This document shows positions 49,049-61,160 of a DNA stretch of 64,000 bases, piece by piece. The stretch's first letter is position 1; each line of letters starts with the position of its first letter. The DNA is from Camarhynchus parvulus (taxonomy: Eukaryota > Chordata > Aves > Passeriformes > Thraupidae): NCBI RefSeq assembly GCF_901933205.1, contig NC_044590.1:9377501-9441500 (forward strand), written 5' to 3'. The translations under genes and the position numbers were made by a program. The notes beneath the pieces were generated by a model. That model had not been told where the DNA came from, did no database searches, and saw nothing but the letters and a program-made list of their open reading frames with translations.

Positions 49049-51129
49049 CCTCACTAATGTCAAACCTCTACATAACAAGGGCAGGATTTGTGTCACATCC
49101 ATCCAGGCCAGGTATCCATGCCATGATCTTCCCTGGGTTATAATTTCCCCACATTAATTTTGGGCATGTACTTAGGAGCTGTTCAACCAAGTATCTGCAT
49201 AATCCCAGGTCATGCTGAGGAAAAGACACACAGTTTTCTGATTGCATAGAAAGACCTGCTGTCTAAAGTGAGCCAAAAAGCAGGGCACTGGGTGCAATTA
49301 GCACAGCTTCATTTCAGAAAGGAACAATTTGAGCAGGTCACCTCCTCTGCAGATTGCTCAGGGAATGGGCTGCACCTACTATTCATCCCAGCTCCTTACT
49401 CTTGTAGGAGAACAGCACAAAAAAGACTGTGTGGATTGGAGGGGAAGGAGCATGCCTGTTTCTTCTGCAATTAATATCATATGCAAATGAAATGTTTCCA
49501 CTGGAAGTTTGCAGAGAGGGAAATGCTGCCACTTACTACCATCTCTGCTGAGCTAAAAGGTTTCTTGCAGATAGCATTTTTCATGCAGTGCTGGTGTGCT
49601 TTACAGTTATTGAGCCCTGGCAAAATGTCTGTAAATCAAGGCTGTATGGATTCGGCATCCATCCAGCCTGCAGGAACCAGCAAGTCACAGGGATTAATGG
49701 AATAGTGTGGGACCTGCTTGACTGACAGCATGGGAGAGATGGATGCAGGATCTGCTCTCCCTGCAGCTCCCACTCTGTGCAAGGGGTTTTTCTCCCTCCA
49801 TTTGGTGTCTCTAGAAATCAGGAGACATCTCAGGCTGCTGCTCTGAGATGCTGAAGGGCTGCTGTGCCCCTGCAGAGGAGGGCACATTTCATGGAGGTGA
49901 GAACTGCCTTTCACAGCAAGTGCTGAGTGGCCACAGCACCCCTGAAAACCAGACCAGCTCTCTTCCTAATGTGGGATGCTGTTAAAATTTGGTGAAGACC
50001 CCACCGAGCATTCTCCCCCAGCGTTTTCAACTCCAGAGGGACACAGAGCCCCAGGGCAGTGAAACCCTGAGTGCAGCTGAAGGTCTGTGACCCATGGGTT
50101 CCTCTCCAGGGGCTGGCAGCTTGCCCAGGGCATTAACAGTGTGCTAAAAGAGCCCGAGGAGGAAGGGGCAAAGCTGTTCTCTGCCTGTCTCCTGTGAGCT
50201 GTCACCCTGCAACACCACACACACCCCACAGGCAACTTTTCATGGCACTTGAGCGGAATAAAAATGATTGAAACCATCTGCCCTCTCCAGCAGTGGGGTC
50301 CTGCACCCAGGTTACTCTCTATCAGACTTTATCAGGAGAGAGTTTTAGCCAGGGCACTAAAAATTAATATTAAACCAGAAATCTGCATTTCTAAACTGGG
50401 ACCTCATGCCCTCCTTTGGAGAAGAAGCATTTTCCCTGCTCCTGTCTCCAGCAGTAAGGTACCCTTTGAGGTTCCTATTTCTTCCTTTGCTAATTTTGGT
50501 TCTTCTAGTGAATACCAAACATTTAAGAAAACCTGTCTGTTGTGGACAACACATTGAGAGTGCAGTAGGAGAGATGGGTAACTCTCCTAAGCACAGTTAT
50601 GTGCAAGAAGCAGAAAACTGCTCAAGAACTGATTCTAGCTGAGAATCAAAGTGCATGGCATCCACAGATATTATGAAGTAGGGTGGGAGTTGCTGGGGTC
50701 AGCCTGCAGCTACAATATTAAGGAGATGATTTAATACGTTAAATCAGTACCAGGGAAGGCAGACATTGAAACAGGGCATTGCCTAAAGAAATGCCACAAT
50801 TGCATAACCCCTCACAGTGTCAGAATGGGGCTGGTTTCTCAACCCTCAGTGGCTGTGAAAAGACTCTCACACAGTTATGGTAGTCCTGGGGCTGCCTGAA
50901 TGGGTGGGAATGAGCCTTGCTGGGAGTTTGAACAGAGATGCCTTTGTTCAGGATTTGAAAGTCAGTGCTGTGGCAAGTTTGCTTACAGCTGCTCTGGCTT
51001 TGCCCATGGTGGCCATGGGAGTTGTCTGCAATGTCAATAAACCAGGCCTGGATATGACATCCTTAGCTCTTATCCATCCATCCTCTCCTAACAAGAACTC
51101 ACCCCAGGTCTACCAAAACCTTGGGCAAT
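49049..51129. other. No gene or element recognised
   Basis: Unique DNA with an octamer word ATGCAAAT near 49483. Overlapping ORFs of up to 103 codons have no domain. Confidence 0.45.
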
Positions 51130-51540
51130 AGTATCAGAGAGAGAGATTATGATAAAGAAATAAATAAAGAAGTCTAATTTATGAAGCAAACCTTTCAAAG
51201 CGTTAAACCATTCATAGCTTTATGACTACATATTAATCTGCTCTCATTTATTGCTTTGTAAGGCTATTTTGACAAAAGTTCATTATCAAGACTGCTAAAT
51301 GCTTTTAAAGCATTGATTGGGGGAATTATTACATCACGGTGATAGACTCAGTGTGTTAAGATGGATTGTAAGGCTTGGACCATCTGAAATTTCCCCCCTT
51401 TTAATTGGATCGATCCCCAGAATAAACGAAGTTTAATTGAATTTTCAGGAAAATGGAGCAGTTGTTTTCAAGTCTCTGTCAATACACGTTATTTCAATTA
51501 CATGATGATAAGCATAGAGAGAGTTTGCAAACAGCCTGAA
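51130..51540. promoter_or_regulatory. Candidate conserved non-coding element
   Basis: Repeat-free block with CTAATTTATGAAGC near 51173, GACTACATATTAATCTGC near 51225, GCATTGATTGGGGG near 51309, CCTTTTAATTGGATCGATCC near 51397, GTTTAATTGAATTTTC near 51430 and TTCAATTACATGATG near 51493. Several TAAT/ATTGA cores occur together and no ORF is present. Compositional inference. Confidence 0.4.
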
Positions 51541-53299
51541 CGGACCTGGAGGCTGCACACCAGAGAGGCTCCCTGCACAGCCTTGGCTTTTACTTTCTCT
51601 TTCCAGGATGAGCTACATTTCCCAAAAGCACATCAGCAAGGGCAGGGGCCCTGCTCCTGCTATTTGGATTTCAGAGGATGATTACTGCTTGTCCCTGCTT
51701 TTCCCAGCTCTGCTTGTCTCCTGTCTAGAACTCATTCCCCAGGGTTCCAATAGTCTCTTCCTTACAATGCAAACAGTTTCTTCATACAAAACCCAGGCTT
51801 TTTGTTGCAAGATCTCAAAATTACTTGGAAACATTGGCCAAGCTCAGGAAGCTTTGCTGAAGTGAGGTTAAGAAGCAGCTGCCCCTTGCTGTCTGTCCTG
51901 CTCCAATTCCAAGCAACAGACACTTGTCTCCCAGTCCTTGCAGCTTCCCTGCAATGGGAAGTAGAAAGTGCTGGTGAATTGGAGTTCATGTCAGGAATGT
52001 GTTCCTTTTTGAGGACAGGAGCAATTATTTAGGGAGTGGGGCAGAAAGCTGGAGGCAAGGGCACAAATTCACCTGCCAGGTTTCATCACCTCGACCTGCA
52101 AGGCTGCCCCAAGCCCAGAGGGGCAGGGAGGCTGAGCACCTTTCTACTTTCACTGGGACACCTCTTTTACAATAAACAAATGCCATTAGCTTGAGACCTT
52201 TGGGAAATTTCTGTGCTCCTTGGAAATCCTTCCTCAGCTCAGAAATATTCCTTCCTCTTCACAACCACGGGGTCTCTGCAAAAAAATATGGGAACCTTGA
52301 GCAGAGGAAGAAGAATTCAACATCCCTTGGAGATGAGCAGTGTTGATGTAGCAATGCAGAATAAAGCATTCCCCTGGTTCTCCGTGGGTTTCTTTGAGCA
52401 TCCAATCAGCAGAAATTCTCTGGTACATTGTTTTCCTCTTTCTTGTTGGTAGAAACCTGGTGATGGTTTGATATCATCTGCAGTGTCCTGAGATGCTCCC
52501 TGGCAGGGTGGTCTTCATGCCTTCCTGCTCCAAGGCTCCCTTCCCTGACACAGCTGCAGTAGTTTGAGAAGCCACTTAGCTGAGTCATTGTCTTTTGTGT
52601 TTTCTTTCATTGAATAGCCACCCAAAAAATTAACATCCTCTGCTAAGGAAGACAATACCATATAAAACCTCTGCATAGTAATAAAAGCTCCTTTCCCCCA
52701 CTTCTTTCACAATCCCAACTCACTGAATCTTGTATGAGTTATGGTGAGTCCCACCAGTGAAACACAAAGTGCAAACTCCTTGCAGATGAAGGTGTTTCTC
52801 TTCTTTTCTTTCCCTCCTTCAACAACACCTTTCTGTGTTCACATGGACATGCTTCCCCAGGAACAGTCCAAACCATCATGGGACACTCTGGGATGGATCA
52901 GAGTGGATGGATCAGATGCTTGATGTAGCAGTTATGGGTGATAGATGGGTTTCACTCTGATTACACCATCAGATAGGCAGGACCCAATAGCAGCAATGCT
53001 GGGATACCCTGGAACAAGTGGCAGGAAGTGGCTCAAGCTGCACCTTGGCCCTGTGGAGTCCAGGCAGGAGGTTCTGAGGCTCAGGGGTTGGTGGTTGTGC
53101 CCTACTCCTGCAATTCACCTGCAGCATCCTGTTTGATTCCCCTCTCCATCCACCTGCACTGCTCCCCTAACCCTGAGCAATCCAGGTGACAGCAGCTTCC
53201 CTTAGAGCTGCAATTAGAGGCTGGCATGGGGCAAAGTGTGCTGGCCTCAGGGTCAGGATAGCTCCCTCCAGGGCTCCCTGCTGCAGCTGCCAGCCAGGC
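51541..53299. other. No gene or element recognised
   Basis: Unique DNA of mixed composition with short overlapping ORFs. Nothing is supported. Confidence 0.45.
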
Positions 53300-54260
53300 A
53301 TAAAGGATATAGCTGTTGTTATAGATTCGTTAGTTATTCATTGTAACAGCCTTGATCCTAATGAATTCATTTGGTATTCATTGGCTGTCACGCACAGTTT
53401 TGTAAGTCTTCAGCTCTAATTTAGGACAATTAAAATGAAGTGTTAGCAAGCAATGTTTCCCCTGCATTGCACAATCTATAATATTTTCTTTTCAGGGGAG
53501 GGATGCAGACTAACCCCGCTCACGCTGCTGATGTTATCGGCCAGTGAGATCTTACAGCTTGATCCTGCAATGCTTAATGAATTAATACAGCAGATATAAT
53601 TTTCATGGGTCAGTGTGTTGTGCTGGCCTGCAGATCTGTCTAGATTAGGCCTAGGGAAAGACTAATTGAAAAATACATGTCTTGGTTTGCTTAAAAACAA
53701 TAAGCAGATATCTACCAGGGAGAAACGTACAAACAAGATGCATAAAAGCAAGCCAGTGATTTGTCATATGCTTCATAGTTCATGCTGTAAATTAGACAAT
53801 CTTTCATAATCACAGGGCTGGGGGAGGGGGAGAACCGAATCAATTTGCCTGTAAAATTCTAAGTCCTTTTGAAAACACAATTGAAATATAATTCCTCTGT
53901 GTTTCCCAGTTAATTATCATTTACAATATTTCTGGCATCAAAGCTTTACTAGCATGGAGGGATCATTTCTTCATCACAATACCACTTTCAGGATTCATTT
54001 ATCTTGTCTTTTAGACTAATTATCCCCAAATTCACCAATAGACTGTCACACTTACATGCTCCAATAAATGTAGTTTTAAATCAGCAGCTTACTTTGCTGC
54101 AGTGGTACAAGCTTTCCTGAATTGTGTCTAACTAGAGTCATTCATCTGTGATCACAACACTAAAGGGAGAACAACAACATTAAGGTTTGTATGAATGATC
54201 ATGCTTATTTATATGCAAATACGTCTGACAAATCAATAATGTATGATTTAGCTGTTCACT
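53300..54260. promoter_or_regulatory. Candidate conserved non-coding element, the longest in the window
   Basis: About 950 bp with no repeat and almost no ORF. Words include CGTTAGTTATTC near 53328, CCTAATGAATTC near 53357, GGACAATTAAAATG near 53424, CTTAATGAATTAATAC near 53573, GACTAATTG near 53660, AAACAATAAGCAG near 53695, CCAGTTAATTATC near 53908, GACTAATTATCCCC near 54015, a tandem-like CATGCTTATTTATATGCAAATACG near 54200 (octamer) and GACAAATCAATAATG near 54227. Uniform density of homeodomain, SOX and POU cores over nearly 1 kb is typical of developmental enhancers. Conservation must be tested by alignment. Confidence 0.45.
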
Positions 54261-57175
54261 GTGCATTAGTAGAAGTGCTGCCAGTCCCAGGTGGCGGCCT
54301 CAAAAGGGTCCTCAGCTCTTCCCCCTCCCTGTCTGGGTCCCGATTCAACCAACATCTCTGGTCAAGTGGCTGTGAAATCAGCTGCTGCCTCCTCGCTGTG
54401 CTGGTGGCACTGGCAGCCACCCCTGCTGCCAGGGGATGGGGCTGGGAGAGGCTTTTGGGGAGGGGAGGACAGGGAGCCACTGTGGGGACCCTGGGATGGG
54501 AGGCAGTGGGAGTGGGGATGGCAGCATCTGACAGGCTGGGCTGTCACAGGCTCCTTCCTGCAGATTTCAAGCTGATATGGGGCACAATAACACCCCAAGT
54601 GGGGTCAGCGCTGCCTGTCAGCCTCTCAGTCTGTCCTGCTCCCTTTTCCCATCCAGAGAGCAGCTGTCCATCAGATCCACCTCCATTTGCTGCAGAGGGT
54701 CTGTCACCCTCTCCAGACTGCCCCTGTGGTCCAGCCTTCCTGCACAGCCCAGCCTGGCCCTGCTCCACAGACAGGGCTCCTCACTCACCCCAAGCTCATC
54801 CCCTCTGCTGTCCCTGGCGTTCCTTTCTGCCCTGCCACCCCCAACAGAGAGCAGCACCAAGCCATGGGGTTTTCTGCACCATCATTCCTCTCACAGAGGT
54901 GCTTTTCCTCCTTTCCCAAGGTCTCAAAAACTCTCTTTTCTCCTAAGGAAAAGGGGCAGGAACCCTAGTGGGTATATGGAGCTGCGTTGTCCATGCCCCA
55001 CACCGTTTGTGCACACCACGATGTATCTGAACCTGCCTTGGGGACCAGCTGTCAGGGTCTAAGTGATAACCAAAATAAGTAAATATTACATATTTCTATC
55101 TTGTACCTGTGTAAATGTGGACACTGGGCTAAATGTTAGCGTGGTGTGAATTCCTGCCTTTCTTCTGAGTTGTGCTTATGGCTGTGGTGAGTTGGGTTTT
55201 CAGCTAAGGTCAGAACTGGGTTCTGAGTAAAAAAAACCCAACCCTGTGCTCAGCTATTATTATTCTTCGTGCTGTACACTTCAGGCAAAGATGTAGTCAT
55301 GACCAAGGCAGACTGAAATCCCTCTTATGCAGTTGCCCAGAAACATCTTGGTGCTGTGGAGAAATAGAAATAGTTCTTGTTCCCCCTACAAACCTCCCAG
55401 AACACCTCCAGAAAAGGGTGAGACAGGGTGGAGAAGGCACAGGGTGTGTGTGGTCCCATGCAAAGGGAAGGGGCAGTACCACCTGCACAGGGCAACTCTC
55501 TGGGACAGGGGGATGATTTATATCCACTTAACAGGACTCTCTGTCGCACCCTGGCATCACTTGATGTCCATGTCCATTTTCTCTCCCCTGGCTTAAGGAT
55601 ACCCACATCTGACACAGGCCAGTGCAGGCAGTCTGTCCTGGAGCTCTAATTAGCTGTGACAGGTGAAGAGAAGCGCAACTTGAACAAATGCTGTGCTGTA
55701 CACTCTATCCCAGGGAGAAATTGCTCAGCTGTTGCCAGCTTTGGAGGAGCTACTCAGAAAGCTGTGAAAGCAAGCAAGAAATCCCAGCCTACACAATGCT
55801 GGGTGGACGAGGGGAGGAGTAAGTTTAATGGCCTGCATGAATTGTCAAGCAAAGCCTCTGCAGACTTCAGCATCTTCAGTGGCACATTCTCATTCTGACA
55901 CGGAAGCGACATTTATAGGTTGTAACTCTTAGGAGCAGTTGGTCTCTCTGGCACTATTACACTTAAATGTGAAGGGCTTCATCTGCTGACTATCACAGTG
56001 GAAAAGGCAAGTTGAGCAGTTAAAGTAACAGTTCAGGAAGATCCCCCAGGGATGGAGTGAGCAAAAGAGAATAATCAGGCATTTCCACAACTTGCCCCAG
56101 TAGTGTATTAGTTTCTGGTGACTAAGCTGCTTTTAGCTTTCCCAGTTTCTTTTTAATCATGTCTATACAATATACTGCTGATATTCCCATTGCATTTATA
56201 ATTATAATTGGCTATCTAACTAAACAGCCTGTGGATCTGTGTGCTGGGAAACACGCTGTGCAGATGTGTGGGGCTGTGTGCTCACACACACAAACCTGCA
56301 CATCCTCACTCCCCTGCCCTCACACATCTCACCTCAAAAAAAGCAGTCAGAGATTGAATTAGCTTAGAAATGGAGCATCTGCACAACCAATAATTTCATT
56401 ACTGGGGAAAGCAGGAAACTGTGTTTCTCAATGAAGCCCAGATTATGAATCCGGTCATTTGCATTGGAATTTTAATAGGTTTGTACAAAAAAGGGCTGGT
56501 ACACATCAGTTCCTCTTTGAATGAGGCATAATGTGAGGAAGATGCTGCACGCTGCCACCAGATGCTGGGCAGAGAAGGAAGCTCTGGTGGGCAGGCACAT
56601 CCCCACCAGTCCTGCAGAAAAGCAGATGAAGAATTGGTACCTGCGCTCTGCTGGGCCATTCTTTCCATGGAGGGTGCAGATTGCTGCTTTGAAGAATTTA
56701 ACATCCTTGCCATGTTTTGTCACTGGAGCTCTTTGCTATGAAGGGACAAGAGTGATGGCCAACATCCCAGGGCTTGGACCAGTTCCCTGGGCAGGGCCTT
56801 TTTGGGATGAGATCTGAGGGGCTTCCATGAAGGACGAATTATTTCACGTGGGATTCGAGCGTGAATGCTTGGGTAATCTGCTTCAGAAAGAGGATCCATT
56901 CCCTGAGACACAGTCCCATATACACTGTGATGTACTTCCCACTATTCCTAGGGCAGAAGTAATTCTTGCTTTCATATATTGTTTTCCCTTTCCATCAATG
57001 CAGACTTGTTGACACAGGAAATATCATCAGCTGTGGCAATAGTTGCATTTTGGATGATGATTTTTCTATGAGGTCTGGGCCTCCTTGCAGTCCTAGCAGG
57101 TTGATGAGGCTTTATGGGTGGCCTCCCTATGAGCAGAAATGCCTTGCAGCTCTCTCCAGAATGATAGAAAGGAAG
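54261..57175. other. No gene recognised; GC-rich then mixed
   Basis: 54261-55060 is GC-rich and carries the longest ORF of the window (54191-54946 plus, 251 codons), which starts in the AT-rich element and has at least five overlapping ORFs in other frames, so it is a by-product of composition. The rest is unique mixed DNA. Confidence 0.45.
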
Positions 57176-57194
57176 ACTACATCTCCCAGCAGCC
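57176..57194 (+). promoter_or_regulatory. ZNF143/THAP11-type site
   Basis: ACTACATCTCCCAGCAGCC agrees closely with the known SBS motif (ACTACANNTCCCAGNANNC). Such sites mark promoters and chromatin-loop anchors. Here there is no CpG island or gene start nearby. Confidence 0.5.
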
Positions 57195-57439
57195 TCAGGA
57201 GGAACAGGATGAGATTTAAGGGTGGGTTTGATTCTCTTCCCAAACAAATAGCACTTGGAAAGTAAATCTCTGATTAGCAGTCAGTATCGTTTGTTTTCAA
57301 TAATGATGAAGAGGTTCACAAGAATGGGAAAAGACATTTGTTGCATCAGTTTTGCATGAGATTTTCTCAGAGAGAGACAAGCACAAACAGAAATCAGGCA
57401 GATCAACTCCCACCTCAGCCTGCTGAGGCTCTTCTGCAG

Positions 57440-58030
57440 GGTGCTTGCTAATATGAAATATTAAAAGTGCCACGTTCTTTCCTTCACAAATTTCTTCATA
57501 TTCAGCCTGGCCACTCAGTTGATATGTAAATAAAGTGTACCACCACTCTATAAAATGCAGATGCCCTGCATTATTTAAGCTGTGAAGGTGATGCATCATC
57601 CGTTATGTGGCTCATTGGGGGCGCCCCGCTGTGTATTTGGCAATAAAGCCTCAGAGCGCCTCATCAGAAACAGCAGTTGGTCCAGGGGAAGTTCATTTAT
57701 GCATGAAATATTCACAGAGCAACAATGCAAACCTTAAACATCAGTAATTGTTAGATTTCTATTGCCTCTAACTAGTGTCTCTAAATTATTGCAAAAGACC
57801 AGCCAATTTGCAAATTACATATATTTGTCATGCTCTTGTACCTTTAGTGAAGAGCCCATAATGGTGATAGCATTTTTAATGTACACAGTCACGGAGCCTC
57901 CTTTGGAGAGCTAGCCAAAGACTAGCTCTGTAATGGGAAGGGCTGGCCAGGTTTCTGGAGAAGGGCCCTGCTGTATTAACTGACTCATTGCGTGCAATTT
58001 TTTTTCCCCAAATGTTTATCTCCAGCTTTC
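57440..58030. promoter_or_regulatory. Candidate conserved non-coding element with an 8-bp hairpin
   Basis: Repeat-free block with TATGCATGAAATATTCAC near 57700, CAGTAATTGTTAG near 57742, CTAAATTATTGC near 57781, CAATTTGCAAATTACAT near 57805 and AATGGTGATAGC near 57860. It includes a perfect inverted repeat AGAGCTAG (57907-57914), seven-base loop, CTAGCTCT (57922-57929). No ORF. Compositional inference. Confidence 0.42.
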
Positions 58031-60063
58031 AGACTAAGAAGAAACTCCATCCAAGATGGTCCTTCCACTCTCTGTGCACCTTGGAGAAATTCTGTCTGAT
58101 CATGACACCAGTAACACCTGGGGCCATGACATGAACCAGCTTTTTTCAGGATTTCTGCCACTCAGTCCCTGCCACAGGACAATGATTTTCTCCATGGCCT
58201 AAGTGGTGTCACAATTAGGGAGCAGGAAAACACAGCCTGAGGTTCCAGGTTGAAAACAAGGCAAAACCAACGCCTGGTGTAACCCTCTCAGAGGGTGCAG
58301 AGCTGTTCCAGGCGTACAGATACCTGGGGAAATTTGACCAGGTCTGTGTGTACCACCCTCCTGGTGGGCTCTGAATGGAGGGTGGTGATAAACTGATCCC
58401 CTGGCTCTGAGCTGTGCTGCAATTAGGAGCGACACTGATGCAAGAGTGTGAAATTTCTCCATTTCGATTTCTCTCTCGATTTCAAGCTGGGGAATTTTCA
58501 ACTCCCTTTAATCAGGCAGATCATGGAGACTGTCTGTAAACTACAGCTGGGTGCTGTCCTCCTGCCTGCCCTGCAGTGCTTGTCCCTCTGTCTCCACCCC
58601 TCTGAGAGCTCCAGCCAGAGCAGGGCCAGCCCGAAGGGATCCTCTCTGCTGGGAGCCAAATGCTGCCACAGCAAGCGAGGAATCCATTTAATAACCCCAG
58701 ATTCATTAATATCCCTCCCTGCAAGGCCCAAAATAACAACTGGGAGATCAAAAGGTCAGTTAACACTCACAGTCTCTAATCTATCAGCAGATTAATTTCA
58801 GGGCTGCTTTGACTCTGTGCTCCCTGCAAAAGTTGGAGAAGGAAAATGCTCTGTCCCCATCTTTCCTCTTCCTGGTTAATATTTAACATTAGTCTATTAA
58901 TGTGCTCTTCCATTCAATACAGTAATAAAATACAGCATCACCTTTGACAAATCTCTTCCTTTCCACAGAGGAAAGGGTGCATTTCCCCATGCTGCTTTGT
59001 CTTTTACACTGTATGTCTCTCTGGGAGCAGAGACTGCTCCATCAGGTTGACAAAACACAAACTCCTTTCCCCAGGCATGTTGGTCCCTCAGGAGGAGTCA
59101 TTAGCTGTGCAGAGGATGGGGGCCAAGAGCATCATTTCCTGGCTGTGAGGAGTGGGCAGTGCTGACTTTCTGTGTGCCTGGTTATCCCAGAAGAGGTTAG
59201 TGGCTGTTCTGGCACCTCCTCCTCCCCCATGGATCTCAGAGTAATCTCCAGGAGGGATTTGATCCCTTCTACATACAAATTGTTGTTTGCTGACAACAGG
59301 GGGGATGTAAGGAGAGCTTTTTTTTGCACCCTTAAATATCCTACAGTCATCCCAGACACGAAGGGCAGAGGGGGATGAAGCTCTGGGTGTGCTTTCAGAG
59401 AAAGGGCAAGGCCCTCTCTGGGAAGTTCACTTTGGCCTCAGAGCTGTGACCTCTGTGCCAATTTTGCGAGACACTTTTAGGTTTGCCTTGTCCCTATGGC
59501 CTTGTCTTTGTGAGGGGGCAAAGAGGAGCATGGCAAGCAGGTGTGAGCTCAGAGACCAGCACCTTCTCCATCTGCTCTATTTGCTCCATCTCAGACCCTC
59601 AATGCTTCCCCTGCAAGAGCAGAGCTTGGGGCATCAGCTGTGTGCTGGGCTGGTGACTCTGGACTGCAAGAGTGAGACCTTCACCTCACCCCAAGGCCCT
59701 CAGCATCCTCATTGCTGCCCCTCCAGTCTGGGCTCAGGAACAGCTCCAAGAGTGCAGGGGGTTAAAATGCATCTGTTAACCATGCAATTTAAACTGTCTC
59801 AGCCACCCAGCTATAAACTGGGGCAGCAGCATGTCTGTGCTTCCTGGGGAGGAAAGACAGATACCCCAGACATTTTGCAGCACACAAATACTACAGGAAA
59901 AGGCTCCATGAGTAGGTGAGGTGAGTGGCTTCATCCTGGCTCTGCTTGGACGAAGGAATTACATCCTCATCAATCTTGAGCAAAGAGGCAGCTCAAAACC
60001 AGAACCTGAGCAGCAAAATGGCACCTTTTGGCCACTCAGCAGGAGGGACAATAAAAGCTAATT
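58031..60063. other. No gene recognised; ends in a poly-A signal
   Basis: Unique DNA. An ORF of 176 codons at 59389-59919 lacks a domain. AATAAA at 60050-60055 is followed eight bases later by a poly-A run, so the end of this interval might be the 3' end of a retrocopied transcript whose source I do not recognise. Confidence 0.4.
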
Positions 60064-60082
60064 AAAAAAAAAAAAAAAAAAA
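60064..60082 (+). repeat. Poly-A run preceded by AATAAA
   Basis: Nineteen A residues follow AATAAA at 60050-60055 with the spacing expected of a cleaved mRNA tail. No target-site duplication or exon-exon structure is seen upstream, so a chance homopolymer is not excluded. Confidence 0.6.
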
Positions 60083-60845
60083 GAAAGAAGTGTTCTGGAG
60101 TTTTCAGTCACTTAACAAAATGAATCTCTGTGCCAGTTCTGAAGCTGAACTCTCTCAAAGGCGATCACTCCTGACTTCAGGTTTCTCTTTGACTTGTTTT
60201 ATGATGTTTGCTGAAAGTTCAGAAAATTAAATCTTTTGCAGTTTCAGAAATGCACATGATGGATGTGTTTTGGGATTCAAATCAAGGGAGGGAAAAAGCT
60301 TCTTTAAATTATTAGTTTGGCTTCCCTCCACCACGCTGCCGCTCTGTTAATTAAACAGCGGACATATGTTAAGGCTGTTTTACAAGCATCTGGAAAGAAA
60401 AATTAACATTTTTTATCACTGTCACTGTAATTTCTTAACTGTATGTATATGTGGGCAATATGAAAATTAGTTTCATTTAAAAGTTGGAGCGGTTTCCTTT
60501 GATTAGAAGACAAGCAGGGGAGTGAAGGGGAAGTCTGATAACTGAAGAAGAATCTGGCCTGGAGAATGCAGTGCAAAACGTGATGCTCAATGACTCTGGT
60601 CAGCCTAGGTGGAAATTTAATAGTGTATATTTGTATTAAAACAACTCTGCTGTGCATTTCTGTTGGTGTATTCATGGTAATTTACAAACAAACCAAACAT
60701 CCCTCTGTGGAGCAGGTTTTGGATGGTCATTTTGGACTCTGTGCAGCACTTCAGGCTGGTTGACTTCTCTCACCCTGCAGCTCCCAGAACCTGAGTGCAC
60801 CAGCACAGGGGCTTGAGTGTTGAGCCTGGCACTTCAGAACAATCA
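60083..60845. other. No gene; 60290-60480 may be regulatory
   Basis: 60290-60480 is repeat-free with CTGTTAATTAAACAGC near 60344 (a near-palindrome around TTAATTAA) and AAATTATTAGTTTGG near 60305. Nothing else is supported. Confidence 0.35.
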
Positions 60846-61160
60846 TTACAGCCTCAAGCTGACAGAGGGCAGGCTTAGATTGGATATTAGGAAGAAATTC
60901 TTCCCTGTGAAGGTGGTCAGACAGCGGCACAGGTGGACCAGAGAATGTCTCAATGACCAGAGACATGGCTGCCACGTCCCTGAAGTGTCCAAGGCCAGGC
61001 TGGATGGGCCTTGGAGCAACCTGGGATAGTGGAAAGTTTCTCTGTCCATAGTGGGAGTGTTGGAACCAAGATGGTCTTTAGGGTCCCTTCCAACCCAAAC
61101 ATCCTATGATTCTATGATTGAGTCTATTATTGTATGATTGAGTCTATGATTCCATGATTT
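60846..61160 (+). mobile_element. CR1 LINE 3' fragment with expanded octamer tail
   Basis: GGCTTAGATTGGATATTAGG, AAGAAATTCTTCCCTGTGAAGG, GGTCCCTTCCAACCCAAAC-type wording and the ATTCTATG end give a sense CR1 3' end. After the first octamers the tail is extended by units of ATGATTGAGTCTATTATTGT type up to CATGATTT at 61160, an unusual local expansion. The 5' end is truncated near 60846. The ORFs on both strands here are artefacts. Confidence 0.93.

Noticed and set aside
54191..54946. 251-codon ORF, longest in the window
   Set aside because: It starts in AT-rich enhancer-like DNA and runs through CT-rich sequence where frames on both strands are open. The product is a Pro/Ser/Cys-rich string with no domain.
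59389..59919. 176-codon ORF upstream of the poly-A run
   Set aside because: Could have been a retrocopied coding region, but the sequence shows no recognisable protein, so it is kept only as part of a transcript-tail hypothesis.
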